Source of the DNA: Trichocoleus desertorum ATA4-8-CV12 | Lineage (GTDB): Bacteria > Cyanobacteriota > Cyanobacteriia > FACHB-46 | Direction: 5' to 3' | DNA: 64,000 bases | Assembly: GCA_019358975.1 (NCBI GenBank) | Contig: JAHHIL010000020.1 | Location: 1 to 64,000, forward strand | Notes under the pieces: generated by a model | Told to the model about the DNA's origin: nothing | The model's input: the letters and a program-made list of their open reading frames with translations, nothing else | The model's database searches: none | In this document: piece after piece, positions 1 through 9,549 of the stretch | Position numbering within the stretch: the first letter of the stretch is position 1 | How the letters are laid out: each line of letters opens with the position of its first letter | Program-made: the position numbers and the translations under genes

Positions 1-105
1 AAAAAGTCTGTGTTGTGGAATGAAGCCTACTTCATTGCTAGCTGTGGTGGAGTAACAGTTTCCCAATTGAAGCAGTATGTACAGGGGCAAAATACTCCTG
101 ATTAG
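1..105 (+). CDS. tnpA: IS200/IS605-family TnpA transposase, C-terminal end (cut by window edge)
   Basis: The first frame reads 34 residues to a TAG stop. They include LWNEAYFIASCGG followed by a short helix ending in QGQNTPD, which matches the usual end of Y1-type (HUH) TnpA transposases of the IS200/IS605 group (L-W-x3-YF-x-A/S-S-x-GG). These single-strand transposases act on subterminal hairpins. The catalytic HUH motif and tyrosine lie upstream of the window, so intactness cannot be judged. No tnpB follows within the window. The family call rests on this short tail only. Confidence 0.75.
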   Translation, partial: KKSVLWNEAYFIASCGGVTVSQLKQYVQGQNTPD

Positions 106-501
106 CGATTCCGTTTCACTCCATCACCGGACTCCCTATCCCGACGTTCACACTGGCGGGTAGAACGCGGGGCTTCCGTCCCTAGCTAAATAAAAAGTTT
201 CTCGCACCGAGAAGCCGTATGCTAGCTGAGATGAAAACTTAACCACAAGGCACACGTGGGGGTAGGGGCAATACAAATTTTGCCATTCAACGGTAGTTTA
301 CTTTAAATATTCTTAAGTTTCTCAGTCGAACTTTGCAGATGGGGCAAGAGGCGGTTATTTTTAGCGGGTATCTAGGGTAAGATAGCTCCCGTTTTTATCG
401 CTTGTTTTTTATCGCTGATTGGTGGGCTGTGTGGAGCGCCAGCGATCGCTAAATTCAACTACTGCCTTTCACCCAGTGTGGTCAAGAGGAGATTTGTGAG
501 T
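106..501. other. Intergenic region: IS right end and leader of the beta-helix/SPOR gene
   Basis: No credible coding frame was seen. The left half is probably the right end of the insertion sequence. The right half is AT-rich around 290-400 and presumably carries the promoter of the next gene. A HIP1 site lies near 443. Confidence 0.5.
197..215 (+). repeat. Small hairpin, possible subterminal structure of the IS right end
   Basis: A seven-pair stem with one wobble (197-203 with 209-215, five-base loop GCACC) lies about 90 bases after the transposase stop. IS200/IS605 elements carry an imperfect hairpin near their right end that TnpA binds. The exact element boundary cannot be placed without another copy. 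Confidence 0.35.
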
Positions 502-3396
502 ATGACCCCCGACAACTATCAATCCTTGATACAGCCCCCCAGCGCTCGTGTTGGCTGGTATGCAAGTAACCGTTTTTCCCACAGCTTGATGGGCGTAGGT
601 CTGACCATTGCGGCTTGGGCAGGTTGGTCCACAGAGCCCGCGATCGCTCAGTTTGATGGGTCTGATGGGTCAATGCAGCTAGCCCAGGTGCCCGCTAGAG
701 CTAGGGCCATGTCTAGCCTAAACTTGCTCTACGTTAATCCAGTCGCAGGCGATGACGCAGTGGGCAATGGCGGTGAGCGGGCTCCCTTCAAAACCATTAC
801 GCAAGCTCTCAAAGCAGCCCAGCCCAACACGGTGATTGTGTTGATTCAGGGCACCTACAGCGCCGAAACTGGCGAGGTCTTTCCGCTGAAGCTGAAACCC
901 GGAGTCACGATTCAAGGGGATACTCGCAATCGCGGTAAAGATATTGTGATTCAGGGCGGTGCTCCTTATCTCAGCCCCACCTTCGCCAGCCAAAACATCA
1001 CAATTCTGGGAGTCCATCAGGCAGGGTTAGCAGGCGTTACGGTCACAAATCCAAATCCGCGTGGGTATGGTCTCTGGATTGAATCAGCCAGCCCTGTGAT
1101 TTTGGAAAATACCTTTACGGGTAACAGGCATGATGGCATCTCTGTAGTGGGGAGTAGTGCACCTGTGGTGCGGGGCAACTATTTCTATGCCAACGGAGCT
1201 AATGGCATCACGATTTACGGCAACTCCAAGCCAGAGGTGCGCGAGAATTTATTCATTAAAACTGGCTTTGGCATTAACATTGCTCAGGATGCCGCGCCGA
1301 CGATTATTGGCAACCGGATTGTACAAAACCAAGACGGCATTGTGGCTCAAGCCAACGCCCAGCCGATTATCCGGGGTAATCTGATCGAGCAAAACCTGCG
1401 GGATGGTGTAGTGGCGATCGCGCAAGCTCGTCCTGATCTCGGCAGTGCTAACGACCCCGGCGCTAATATCTTCAGCAACAACGGTCGCTTTGGCATTAAC
1501 AGCAGTGCTTCTAGTCAAGCGATTTCCGCTTTTGGCAATGAAATAGGCAGCGATCGGATCAGCGGACGCATCGATTTAGCGGGTTCAGCCAATGCTGTCA
1601 GCGTTGCCCCCTCGCCTTCTCCTGCTAGCATGGCTACCAACTCAGCCACTGGTTCTGAGCAAGCCTATTTTGAGCAAACCCGTTCTGAGCAAACCCGGAC
1701 AATCAGACCGCTGGAAGTGCAGAGACCTCAGCAAACCAAAACAATCAGACCCTTGGAAGTGCGGGTTCAGCCTTTTCAACCGATCTCGACAACTCAGGCG
1801 ATCGCTACGGCTCCGACGACCCCAGCCTTACCAACTGTCAGACCCGACTTTCCAGCGCTAGGAATAGTCCCTAAAGCTGCACCGCCAGCGGAGCCAACCG
1901 TTTCTGCCAAACCAGCAACTGCTACCGCACCAGTCGCCACTTCAGCCGTCCCAGTAACCACAATCCAGGCAGCCACAGTCCAGGCACCCGCAGTCCAGGT
2001 AACCACAGTCCAGGCACCCGCAGTCCCAGTACCCAGAAGACAGGTTTCAATCCAAGTTCCAGTCCAGGTTCCAGTCCAAATAACTCCTGCGGCTCCAGCA
2101 CCAACTCCAGGTCCAGTTCCAAGTGTGCCAGCGGTGTCAGAGCAGCCAACCACTCCTACAACTAGCACTGCTATCGCAACTCCTTTCTCTCCTCCGGCAG
2201 TGGTAGCCGCTAACCCAAGCCCAGCCGCCACGATTCAGCTTGTCACCCCTGAGCCTGCTGCCATCCCAATTGACGTGCCGCCGCCAGAAGTTGCTACCCC
2301 TCAGCTAGCCGCCACTCCGATTGAGGTGCCCCGTCCAGAAGTCGTTACTCCGGTGGTACAGCCAGCTCAGAAACCTGCCACCAGCAACGCCATCGCCATT
2401 GAGGTGCCACCACCCGAAACAGTTTCGGCGATCGCCACAGCTCCACCTAAAATACCAGCAGCCACTGCGATCGCTACTGCCTCCCCTACACCACCAGCCG
2501 CTACCAGTAGCCTGACTGCCGCAGCCTTTCCAGTGCCTACAGAATTGAAGCAACCTAGCAAGAAGGCCCAAACACCCTCACCGCAGGCAACAAGGCAGCC
2601 CTCATCGGCATTGCGATCGCAGCCCATCTCCGCCTACTCGTTCCGGACGCGACCCTCTGCCCAGCCAGCCGCCAGTGTTGCCCCCCGCTCTACTAGCTCA
2701 AAACGGGGGCAACCCGCTCAGCAGATCATGTTGCCACCCATCCCCAAATCTGGGGCCACAGCGATCGCGATTCCGGTGCCACCGCCAGAGACAACGCGTA
2801 CTACGCCACCTGCTAGAGTGGCGGCTCGGCCTAGCCGTAGTCTGCAACTGCCCAGCTTGCCGCCCAAAACTGTTCCAGCCCAAGCAACTGCCGCTGTTGT
2901 CGCACCCACTGTCGCACCTACTGCCCAGCCAACCAGTATCGAGATTCCAGTGCCTGCGCCTGAAACTAGTGTGGTTGTTCCAACGGGGTCTCCAGTCGAT
3001 ACTTCAGCACCAGCGATCGCGGCTATCCCTCAAACCAGTAGTCCTTCTGCTAGTGGTGAGGTCTTGCCAGTACCAGGGCCAGACATTCCAGTCGGTTACG
3101 GGGGAGGAGATTTGCCCAGCGTGTTGGTGGCGCGTAATCCCCTCGATCGCACCAATAGCCTTCCCTCACCTAATCAAACTGCGGCTTTAGGGTCACGCTA
3201 CCGAGTGATAGTACAGGTTGAGAGCGAAGGTGAGCAAGCAGAAGTTGCCGCGATCGCTCCCAGCGCTTTCCGCACGCTATCAAATGGTCGCATGGTGATG
3301 CAGGTTGGCTCCTTCAGTAACCGCGACAACGCAAGCAAAATGATGCAAACCTTATCCAGTCAAGGATTAAAGGCTGCGATCGAACCCCTAAATTAA
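502..3396 (+). CDS. Secreted beta-helix (DUF1565-like) protein with long Pro/Ala-rich linker and C-terminal SPOR-like domain
   Basis: The ATG at 502 is chosen because the purine-rich AAGAGGAG lies ten bases upstream; the frame also has GTG codons at 478 and 496. The product is about 964 residues. An N-terminal hydrophobic stretch ending near AIA looks like a signal peptide. About residues 75-340 form a right-handed parallel beta-helix of the DUF1565 type, with repeated GI/NxF turns and an opening like [14 protein letters not shown]. About 350-880 is Pro/Ala/Thr-rich and low complexity, with several degenerate copies of an I-x-V-P-P-P-E peptide. The last 65 or so residues ([20 protein letters not shown]) resemble a SPOR domain, which binds denuded peptidoglycan. 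It probably sits in the periplasm or at the outer surface; the ligand is unknown. Its stop overlaps the convergent dapF end by nine bases. Confidence 0.8.
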   Translation: MTPDNYQSLIQPPSARVGWYASNRFSHSLMGVGLTIAAWAGWSTEPAIAQFDGSDGSMQLAQVPARARAMSSLNLLYVNPVAGDDAVGNGGERAPFKTITQALKAAQPNTVIVLIQGTYSAETGEVFPLKLKPGVTIQGDTRNRGKDIVIQGGAPYLSPTFASQNITILGVHQAGLAGVTVTNPNPRGYGLWIESASPVILENTFTGNRHDGISVVGSSAPVVRGNYFYANGANGITIYGNSKPEVRENLFIKTGFGINIAQDAAPTIIGNRIVQNQDGIVAQANAQPIIRGNLIEQNLRDGVVAIAQARPDLGSANDPGANIFSNNGRFGINSSASSQAISAFGNEIGSDRISGRIDLAGSANAVSVAPSPSPASMATNSATGSEQAYFEQTRSEQTRTIRPLEVQRPQQTKTIRPLEVRVQPFQPISTTQAIATAPTTPALPTVRPDFPALGIVPKAAPPAEPTVSAKPATATAPVATSAVPVTTIQAATVQAPAVQVTTVQAPAVPVPRRQVSIQVPVQVPVQITPAAPAPTPGPVPSVPAVSEQPTTPTTSTAIATPFSPPAVVAANPSPAATIQLVTPEPAAIPIDVPPPEVATPQLAATPIEVPRPEVVTPVVQPAQKPATSNAIAIEVPPPETVSAIATAPPKIPAATAIATASPTPPAATSSLTAAAFPVPTELKQPSKKAQTPSPQATRQPSSALRSQPISAYSFRTRPSAQPAASVAPRSTSSKRGQPAQQIMLPPIPKSGATAIAIPVPPPETTRTTPPARVAARPSRSLQLPSLPPKTVPAQATAAVVAPTVAPTAQPTSIEIPVPAPETSVVVPTGSPVDTSAPAIAAIPQTSSPSASGEVLPVPGPDIPVGYGGGDLPSVLVARNPLDRTNSLPSPNQTAALGSRYRVIVQVESEGEQAEVAAIAPSAFRTLSNGRMVMQVGSFSNRDNASKMMQTLSSQGLKAAIEPLN

Positions 3397-4254
3397 GGCT
3401 TGGCCTGCAAACACCTGCTCAGCAGGCCCCGTCATATAAACCCGTTGATCTAGCTCTGACCACTCTATTTGTAGAGGGCCACCGGGAAGCTCAATCGTGG
3501 CGCGGCGATCGCATTTGCCGTTCAGCACTCCTGCAACCAGCACTGCACAAGCACCCGTCCCGCAAGCCAATGTGATCCCCGCACCACGCTCCCAAACTCG
3601 CATCTTTAAGTAGTCGGGTCGTACCACTTCAATAAATTCAGTATTGATGCGTTGCGGAAAGACAGCATGATGCTCGAATTTGGGGCCGATGGTTTCCAGG
3701 GCGATCGCAGCTACATTTTCGACAAACGTGATGCAGTGCGGATTGCCCATACTGACGCAAGTCACATCCCAAGTTTGGCCCGCCACTTCTAGCGGTTGAG
3801 CAATCACTTTTTGGTCTGCCGTTGTCAAGGTAGTTGGGATTTCTGCCGCCAATAACCGGGGTTGACCCATATCGACTGTTACTTGGCCGCTCGCCTCAAT
3901 TTTGGGCGTCATCACGCCTGCTAGGGTGTGAATTTTGTAGGATCGAGGCAATAAAGAGGCTGAACTCACGTTGGCATCAGCCGCTTCCAAATCTACTAAG
4001 AACTTGGCCAAGCAACGAATACCATTGCCACACATTTCTGGCTCAGAACCATCCGAATTAAAAATCCGCATTGTGTAGTCGTGACCATCCTGACCAGGCA
4101 AAGCAAAAATCACCCCATCAGCCCCAATTCCAAAGTGGCGATCGCACCATTTCACGGCTTGTTCTGGCGTTAGGCGAGGTTCTGCCGAAGCACGATTATC
4201 AATCAAGATAAAATCGTTGCCTAAACCGTGATACTTGGTGAACTCAATTCCCAT
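3388..4254 (-). CDS. dapF: Diaminopimelate epimerase
   Basis: DapF converts LL-diaminopimelate to the meso form for lysine and peptidoglycan synthesis in the cytoplasm. The two catalytic cysteines sit in the expected motifs, MCGNGIRC in the first half and ACGTGAC in the second, and the N-terminus has GLGNDF. The frame opens nine codons earlier, but the ATG at 4254 is preceded by an AAGGAGGAG ribosome-binding site, which fixes the start. The product is about 288 residues, normal for the family. It is divergent from hfq, with a short shared promoter gap; dapF-hfq neighbourhood is common in cyanobacteria. Confidence 0.96.
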   Translation of the reverse strand: MGIEFTKYHGLGNDFILIDNRASAEPRLTPEQAVKWCDRHFGIGADGVIFALPGQDGHDYTMRIFNSDGSEPEMCGNGIRCLAKFLVDLEAADANVSSASLLPRSYKIHTLAGVMTPKIEASGQVTVDMGQPRLLAAEIPTTLTTADQKVIAQPLEVAGQTWDVTCVSMGNPHCITFVENVAAIALETIGPKFEHHAVFPQRINTEFIEVVRPDYLKMRVWERGAGITLACGTGACAVLVAGVLNGKCDRRATIELPGGPLQIEWSELDQRVYMTGPAEQVFAGQALI

Positions 4255-4342
4255 AAACTCCTCCTTCAAGGTCGCAAGCACTGTAAGCTGAACTGGGCAA
4301 TCTAATGTTTAGCAATTTTCCCACAGCAAAGGATCTGAAGTT

Positions 4343-4558
4343 ATGAGCAGTGAACTAGAAACAGGACTGCCGAGCATTCGCCAATTCCAAAACTTCATTC
4401 GAGACGGTAAAGAAGTAGAGCTAAAGCTGCTAACCGGGGATTTGCTCACAGGCAAAATTCGTTGGCAAGATCAACACTGCTTTTGCTTGAGCGATCAGTA
4501 CGATCAGCCCACGATTATTTGGCGGCAAGCGATCGCATTCATCAAACCCAAAATGTAA
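4343..4558 (+). CDS. hfq: Cyanobacterial-type Hfq (Sm-like protein)
   Basis: This is a 71-residue Sm-fold protein beginning MSSELETGLPSIRQFQNFIRD and ending with a C-terminal strand containing WRQAIAFIKP. It matches the diverged cyanobacterial Hfq family. The Sm1 strand pattern (VELKLLTGDLLTGKIRW) is clear, while the proteobacterial KH/YKHAI RNA-binding signature is replaced by WRQAIAFI. Cyanobacterial Hfq has been linked to type IV pilus function through the pilus ATPase rather than to classic sRNA matchmaking. An AGGA lies upstream of the ATG. The gene is divergent from dapF. Confidence 0.9.
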   Translation: MSSELETGLPSIRQFQNFIRDGKEVELKLLTGDLLTGKIRWQDQHCFCLSDQYDQPTIIWRQAIAFIKPKM

Positions 4559-4604
4559 TTAACTCGAACTCTTGGCGGGAAGCATCCTGTTACTGCTCCC
4601 CATG

Positions 4605-6947
4605 CTAAAGCTCACGGAGACTATCGGGTGGCAGGAACTCCTGTAAGGTTTCGCTAGCATTCACTTTGATCACAGGAATTTGAAGCAGCGGTAGTTGTAA
4701 AGGTGGTGCGATCCACTGGCGTACCTGCACGAGTGTTTCTCGGTTGCCGCACAACAGCAGGCGATCGCCCCCCAATACATCAGTGTCACCGTTGGGAAAG
4801 CGGATAAATCTACCTTCGCGGCGGATGGCTTGCACCTGCACATCGTACTGCCGCCGCAAATCTAGTTCAGCTAATGTTTGACCTGCCACCGGACTGTCTA
4901 CGGGCACCATTAGCCATTGGCAAGAAGAACTTTCTTTAGGAACTGCCGCTTCTCCCCTAGCCAGTTCATCAAACGCGGCCACCTCGTCGGGTTGTCCCAC
5001 AATTAAGAGGCGATCGCCCTGCTCTAGAATTGTCTGCGCGTCTGGATAATCCACTTCGTTGCCACCTGCGCGGCGAATTGCCATCAAACTGACACCTGTA
5101 AGGCGGCGCAAATCTGTTTCTTCCAAGGTCATTCCCAGCAGTGGGGAATGTTCTGGCAAGCCATACCACTTGCTGTTCATATCCTGAGCGGCCACTCGCA
5201 GTTCCCGCGCAATTTGGTTGGCTGTCTGCTCCGGGCGCAGTTCATAGTAATGGCTGTTCCGAATTTGCTGCACCTCCAACTGAATGCTAGAGAGAGGAGC
5301 GCCCATACTCGTGAGCAAGTGAGTCGAGAGTTCTAGGCTGGCTTCAAATTCTGGTTGCACGACTTCACGGGCACCCAGTTGGTAGAGCAATTCAATATCT
5401 TTATCTTTATTTGCTCGCACCACCACATCCAAATCGGGCGCAATTTCTAGAGAGCGTTTGAGGGATAACCGAGTACTCATGGGGTCGGGTAGCGCGATCG
5501 CCATGCCCTGCGCTTTATCCACGCCTGCCTTTTCCAGCACATGCAAACTGCCCGCATTGCCATAGACATAGGGAATATCAGCGTCTCGGAGTTGCTGGAT
5601 TCTTTGCTCCGACTGCTCAATCACCAGCACTGGATATTGGTGCTCCTGCAACAGCTTCACAATGTTGCGTCCCACTCGGCCATAGCCACAGACCACCACA
5701 TGATTTTGCAGAGGCACCTCTTCGGAAGCAGCTAATGGTAAATCAGTGCGATCGAGATATCGCTTGAGCCAAGGCCAAGATTCAGCCCAAATAAATAATT
5801 GCGGTACCAACCGCAATAAGAAGGGAGTCACTACCAGGGTGACTGCTGTAGTCCCCAGAATCAGCAAGTAAACGCGCCGAGACACTAGCCCCAAGGCTTG
5901 CCCTTCACTCGCCAGTACGAAAGAAAACTCGCCAATTTGCGCCAAGCCAAACCCAGCAATCAAGGCTGTCTTCAGTGGGTAGCGAAATAGAGTCACTAAG
6001 GGCGTGATGATCAGGAACTTACCGACCAAAACCAATGCGACCAAGCCCAGAATCAGTTCCCAATTGTTCCAAAGAAACACGGGGTCGATTAGCATGCCGA
6101 TCGCGGCAAAAAACAAGCTAGCAAAAATATCGCGCAGCGGTTCTACATAGGTCAGCGTCTGGTCAGCGTACTCCACCTCCGAAATCATCAGCCCCGCTAC
6201 AAAGGCTCCCATTTCAATCGAAAGCCCCAAATGCTCCGTCAGCAGGGCAATTCCTAAGCAAAGTGCCACCACACCCAGCAAGAACAACTCACGGCTCTCG
6301 GTGCGGGCTAGCAACCGCAATAGAGGCGGAATAATCCAGATACCAACCGCCACTGCTCCTGCCGCAAATAAACCAATTCGTAGTAAGGCCCAGCCGACGG
6401 CAATTCCGATCGCTTCGGCAGGCTGATCGAGAGCAGGTAACACGGCTAGCATCAAACCTAGTGCTAAGTCCTGAACCACCAAAATCCCCAGCATTACTTT
6501 GCCATGAGGGGTTTCAGTTTCGTTGCGCTCCATCAAACACTTGAGCACCACCGCCGTAGACGACAAAGACAGGATGGCTCCCAAGAAGACGCCTTGAGCG
6601 GGGGAAGTCACCCAACCCATCGTGACCGAGGCGATCGCTGTCACCAAAATCGTCAGGGCAATTTGCAACCCGCCACCGCCCAAACTGATCGCTTGGACTT
6701 TCTTTAGCTCAGAAAATGAGAACTCGACCCCTAGGGCAAATAGTAAAAAGGCCACCCCAAACTGGGCCAAAGTTTCCACTTGTACGAGTTCCTTAATCAG
6801 TCCTAAACCTGCGGGCCCGATGATCACTCCACCCATTAGGTAGCCCAGCAATGGAGGCTGCCGGAGTAAAGCGGCAATCAGCCCTCCTGAGGCAGCCGCA
6901 GCCAAAACAGTTACCAGATCGACGATCAGCCTAAAGTCTTCTTGCAC
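4605..6947 (-). CDS. KefB-type monovalent cation:proton antiporter (CPA2) with TrkA-N and two TrkA-C domains
   Basis: This 780-residue inner-membrane protein has about 12 hydrophobic segments in residues 1-390 with the CPA2 fold (GYLMGGVIIGPAGLG early; SLSSTAVVLKCL in the core). A Rossmann RCK domain follows (VVVCGYGRVGRNIV, GxGxxG, about 418-530), then two RCK-C/TrkA-C ligand domains at about 580-660 and 675-745. This layout is typical of glutathione- or nucleotide-gated K+/H+ or Na+/H+ antiporters. The start is a GTG at 6947 without a clear ribosome-binding site. Ion specificity cannot be read from sequence. It stands alone between hfq and the M23 peptidase gene. Confidence 0.88.
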   Translation of the reverse strand: MQEDFRLIVDLVTVLAAAASGGLIAALLRQPPLLGYLMGGVIIGPAGLGLIKELVQVETLAQFGVAFLLFALGVEFSFSELKKVQAISLGGGGLQIALTILVTAIASVTMGWVTSPAQGVFLGAILSLSSTAVVLKCLMERNETETPHGKVMLGILVVQDLALGLMLAVLPALDQPAEAIGIAVGWALLRIGLFAAGAVAVGIWIIPPLLRLLARTESRELFLLGVVALCLGIALLTEHLGLSIEMGAFVAGLMISEVEYADQTLTYVEPLRDIFASLFFAAIGMLIDPVFLWNNWELILGLVALVLVGKFLIITPLVTLFRYPLKTALIAGFGLAQIGEFSFVLASEGQALGLVSRRVYLLILGTTAVTLVVTPFLLRLVPQLFIWAESWPWLKRYLDRTDLPLAASEEVPLQNHVVVCGYGRVGRNIVKLLQEHQYPVLVIEQSEQRIQQLRDADIPYVYGNAGSLHVLEKAGVDKAQGMAIALPDPMSTRLSLKRSLEIAPDLDVVVRANKDKDIELLYQLGAREVVQPEFEASLELSTHLLTSMGAPLSSIQLEVQQIRNSHYYELRPEQTANQIARELRVAAQDMNSKWYGLPEHSPLLGMTLEETDLRRLTGVSLMAIRRAGGNEVDYPDAQTILEQGDRLLIVGQPDEVAAFDELARGEAAVPKESSSCQWLMVPVDSPVAGQTLAELDLRRQYDVQVQAIRREGRFIRFPNGDTDVLGGDRLLLCGNRETLVQVRQWIAPPLQLPLLQIPVIKVNASETLQEFLPPDSLREL

Positions 6948-7162
6948 AGGTTTTTAAATAATGAGAGAAATATTAAGGTATACAAACTTCAGAATAAGAG
7001 GTTTTTACGACTCTGGGGAGAGTACAGCTTAAGTTGGGCTAGGAAAGCGCCGCGATCGCACTGTTAATTTACTTCCACCAACCTTCTTCCACATGAACCT
7101 GAGAGTGATTGACGCTGAGGAAGTTACTCCTCTAAAATTTTTCCCGAAATGGCTGGGCAGAC

Positions 7163-8125
7163 TTGGAAACAGATACAAGAGATGATGAGTCTAAGTCTGA
7201 CAGTCGTCGTGAAGGACATCTTGAGATCGTGATCGCTTCCTCTCCCTCCCGCTGCTTTGGCAATTGGTTACTTAAGCTCGTACTAGCACCGCTCGGTGTG
7301 GCAACTGGAGCGATCGCCTCGATTACTCCAGCGCAAGCTCTACAAGTACAAATTACACCTACATCACCGCAGCTAGGCGACACAATTTCTGTGGTAGTGC
7401 GGCAAGATAATCCTGCTGTGAGTAGCAGCCCTAGAGTGACTTTAGGGAACCAAACCTTTGACACTTACTTGATCGGCCCCAATCGATTTCGGGCTTTATT
7501 GCCAACGACTCCACTGAACAAATCTGGCACCCTAAACATTCAGGTTGCAGGAGAGGGGCAGGTGAAAAATTTGGCTGTCCGGTTGCGCGATCGCGCTTTC
7601 CCCACTCAAAGAATCTGGTTACCACCCGGTAAAGACGAGGACATTAGCGATGCCGAATTTAATCGAGTGGATGCCTTTAAGCAATTAGTCACACCCCAGA
7701 AATTCTGGAACGGCCCTTTTTTGCGGCCTAATCAAGGAGAAATTACGACCATTTACGGCATTCGGCGCTACTACAACGGAGTATTTGCCAACGATTATTA
7801 CCATTCAGGGGTAGATTATGCGGGCACAACAGGTTCTCCTGTCGTTGCAGCAGCAGCGGGACGAGTGGCTCTGGTAGGTCGTGAGTCTCAAGGGTTTAAG
7901 ATTAATGGCAATGTGGTAGGACTAGACCACGGCCAAGGAGTACAAACGATTTACTTACACCTCAGCCGCATTAACGTGAAAGAGGGTGATATGGTCCGGG
8001 CAGGACAAGTAATTGGGGCAGTTGGTTCTAGTGGAGCTTCAACCGGGCCACATTTGCACTGGGGCTTGTATGTGCAAGGAAAGGCTGTGGACCCAGTACC
8101 TTGGCGTTATCAAGGACTGGAATAA
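7163..8125 (+). CDS. M23-family (LytM-type) peptidoglycan metallopeptidase
   Basis: The zinc-binding set of M23 endopeptidases is present: HSGVD (His214, Asp218), His266 in LHLS, and HLH (His297-His299) within TGPHLHWGLY. An N-terminal hydrophobic stretch (about residues 37-60, ending AQA) looks like an export signal, and a beta-rich domain precedes the peptidase. It probably cleaves peptide cross-links in the periplasm. The start is uncertain. The frame opens with TTG at 7163, and a GTG at 7229 would give a shorter, more ordinary signal peptide. It is divergent from the antiporter gene, with a 215-base gap. Confidence 0.88.
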   Translation: METDTRDDESKSDSRREGHLEIVIASSPSRCFGNWLLKLVLAPLGVATGAIASITPAQALQVQITPTSPQLGDTISVVVRQDNPAVSSSPRVTLGNQTFDTYLIGPNRFRALLPTTPLNKSGTLNIQVAGEGQVKNLAVRLRDRAFPTQRIWLPPGKDEDISDAEFNRVDAFKQLVTPQKFWNGPFLRPNQGEITTIYGIRRYYNGVFANDYYHSGVDYAGTTGSPVVAAAAGRVALVGRESQGFKINGNVVGLDHGQGVQTIYLHLSRINVKEGDMVRAGQVIGAVGSSGASTGPHLHWGLYVQGKAVDPVPWRYQGLE

Positions 8126-8243
8126 TCTTAGGGAAGAGTTTCGGTAAATTTCGTCTAACAGTACGATTCTGGGGCAAACTAAAGCAAGATGCTTGCAGCA
8201 AGGTTGCCCATTTATAAAATGGTGGCGGGGAACAAAGAGGCGT

Positions 8244-8792
8244 ATGAGTATTGAGAAAATTGTAGAGCAGGCCTTGCAGGACGGTTACCTCACACCAGCC
8301 ATGGAAGCTGAGGTGGGGCGCATCTGTGACACGGCTTCCGAGTTATCGATTGAGGAATATATGGCCCTCGATCGCTTAATGGGGGCGTTACTCACGGGTG
8401 AAGTTGTGGCTGTACCCCGAAAGCAGTTCATTAACGTGATGGAAGAGTTGGTGCTGACGGAAGCGATCGCTCGGGTCGCCGAAATTGAAGCGACCAGTGA
8501 TTGCACGCTAGATTTGGGTGATATTGCCGCCTACGCCTTAAACCGCCTACCACCCCTTTACGCCACCACCGAAGAAGGAGCCAACTATCAACGGAGTCGA
8601 GCCAAAGAAGAACTGCATGGTTTGATTGCGCAACAGGTGAGTGAAGCGATCGCCCGAAACCTAGACCGACCAGAATTCTTCCCTGAACGACAAGCGATCG
8701 GTAAAAACTCTGGCGATGAAGTGTTAACCCAAGTCAGCACGCTACTACAGGTTTACGCACCCAAGTTTGAGCCCCATCCTTCGGATAGTTAA
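8244..8792 (+). CDS. ComFB-family protein (putative cyclic dinucleotide receptor)
   Basis: The product is 182 residues from the ATG at 8244, preceded by AAAGAGG. The frame opens 17 codons earlier, but those residues look untranslated. The second half has the ComFB signature: an Asn-Glu helix (FINVMEELVLTEAIARV) followed by DIAAYALNRLPPLYATTEEGA. Cyanobacterial ComFB-type proteins (CdgR in Anabaena, Slr1970 in Synechocystis) bind c-di-GMP and/or c-di-AMP and influence cell size or competence. The N-terminal 50 residues form an additional helical region. A PAS-GGDEF-EAL protein is encoded about 750 bases downstream on the other strand, which makes a c-di-GMP link plausible but unproven. Confidence 0.82.
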   Translation: MSIEKIVEQALQDGYLTPAMEAEVGRICDTASELSIEEYMALDRLMGALLTGEVVAVPRKQFINVMEELVLTEAIARVAEIEATSDCTLDLGDIAAYALNRLPPLYATTEEGANYQRSRAKEELHGLIAQQVSEAIARNLDRPEFFPERQAIGKNSGDEVLTQVSTLLQVYAPKFEPHPSDS

Positions 8793-8817
8793 GGTCTACC
8801 TTAAGGCTGCACTAGGC

Positions 8818-9399
8818 TTAAAGCTTCACTATGACTGGCGTTCCTTCTGCAACTTGTTGGTAGAGCGCCACAATATCTTGATTCCGCATGCGCACACAGC
8901 CGTGAGAGACCGCCTGACCAATTAACTCTTCCTGATTCGTACCGTGGAAGCCAATTTGGTTGTAGCCATCAGACCAAAAACCGATCCAGCGCAGTCCCAA
9001 AGGGCTATCAGGCCCGGCGGTGATGAGCTGATCGGTAATTGGGTGCTGCCAAACTGGATTAGTTTGCATCTGGGTAATTTCAAAAGTGCCTGTGGGTGTT
9101 TCCCAGCCTGATTGACCAATTGCAACTGGGTAACTCACTTGCAACTTTTGGCTGCGGTAAATAGAAACTTTGCGATCGCTCAAGTCTACGACGAGGCGAG
9201 TTTGAGCTTGGGCTGGCGTCATCGGTTTGGGCTTCGCGGATGCAGAAGCACTCTTAACGGGCTGAAGCGGTAGCCTAATGGCAGGTTGCTGTGGTGTGAC
9301 AGAAGCGGCCTTAGTTTGCGATCGCACTACCAACGTTAAAAAAGCTGCTCCCAAGCACAGCAGCATGAAACTACGGGTAATGGATTCATTTCTAACCAT
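8818..9399 (-). CDS. L,D-transpeptidase (YkuD family)
   Basis: This 193-residue exported protein has an N-terminal hydrophobic anchor or signal (residues 9-25), a basic Pro-rich linker, and a YkuD domain from about residue 66. The catalytic motif is complete: HGTN (His152) then SHGCVRM (His166, Cys168, Arg170). The family forms 3-3 peptidoglycan cross-links or attaches proteins to peptidoglycan. The ATG at 9399 begins MVRNESITRS. The gene is convergent with the ComFB-like gene, separated by only 25 bases. Confidence 0.92.
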   Translation of the reverse strand: MVRNESITRSFMLLCLGAAFLTLVVRSQTKAASVTPQQPAIRLPLQPVKSASASAKPKPMTPAQAQTRLVVDLSDRKVSIYRSQKLQVSYPVAIGQSGWETPTGTFEITQMQTNPVWQHPITDQLITAGPDSPLGLRWIGFWSDGYNQIGFHGTNQEELIGQAVSHGCVRMRNQDIVALYQQVAEGTPVIVKL

Positions 9400-9549
9400 A
9401 ACTACGTCGCTTCATCCCTGCGCTAAAAGCCCTACTCTTACATTTATTCTCCACAGCCTAAAAGACTGTATCTATCATCCAGGTGGTTTTTACCCATCAC
9501 CTTGTCAAGGTTAGCCCAGGGGCTTGCCAGAATTGGCATTGATTTAGCG

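Noticed and set aside
1592-3190. Long open frames in other phases across the Pro-rich region (for example 1794-2231 minus and 2675-3190 plus)
   Set aside because: They lie within the low-complexity part of a clear gene and arise from its biased codons; none has family motifs.
4577-4601. Imperfect hairpin between hfq and the antiporter gene
   Set aside because: Only seven of eight pairs and no T run on either strand; too weak to call a terminator.
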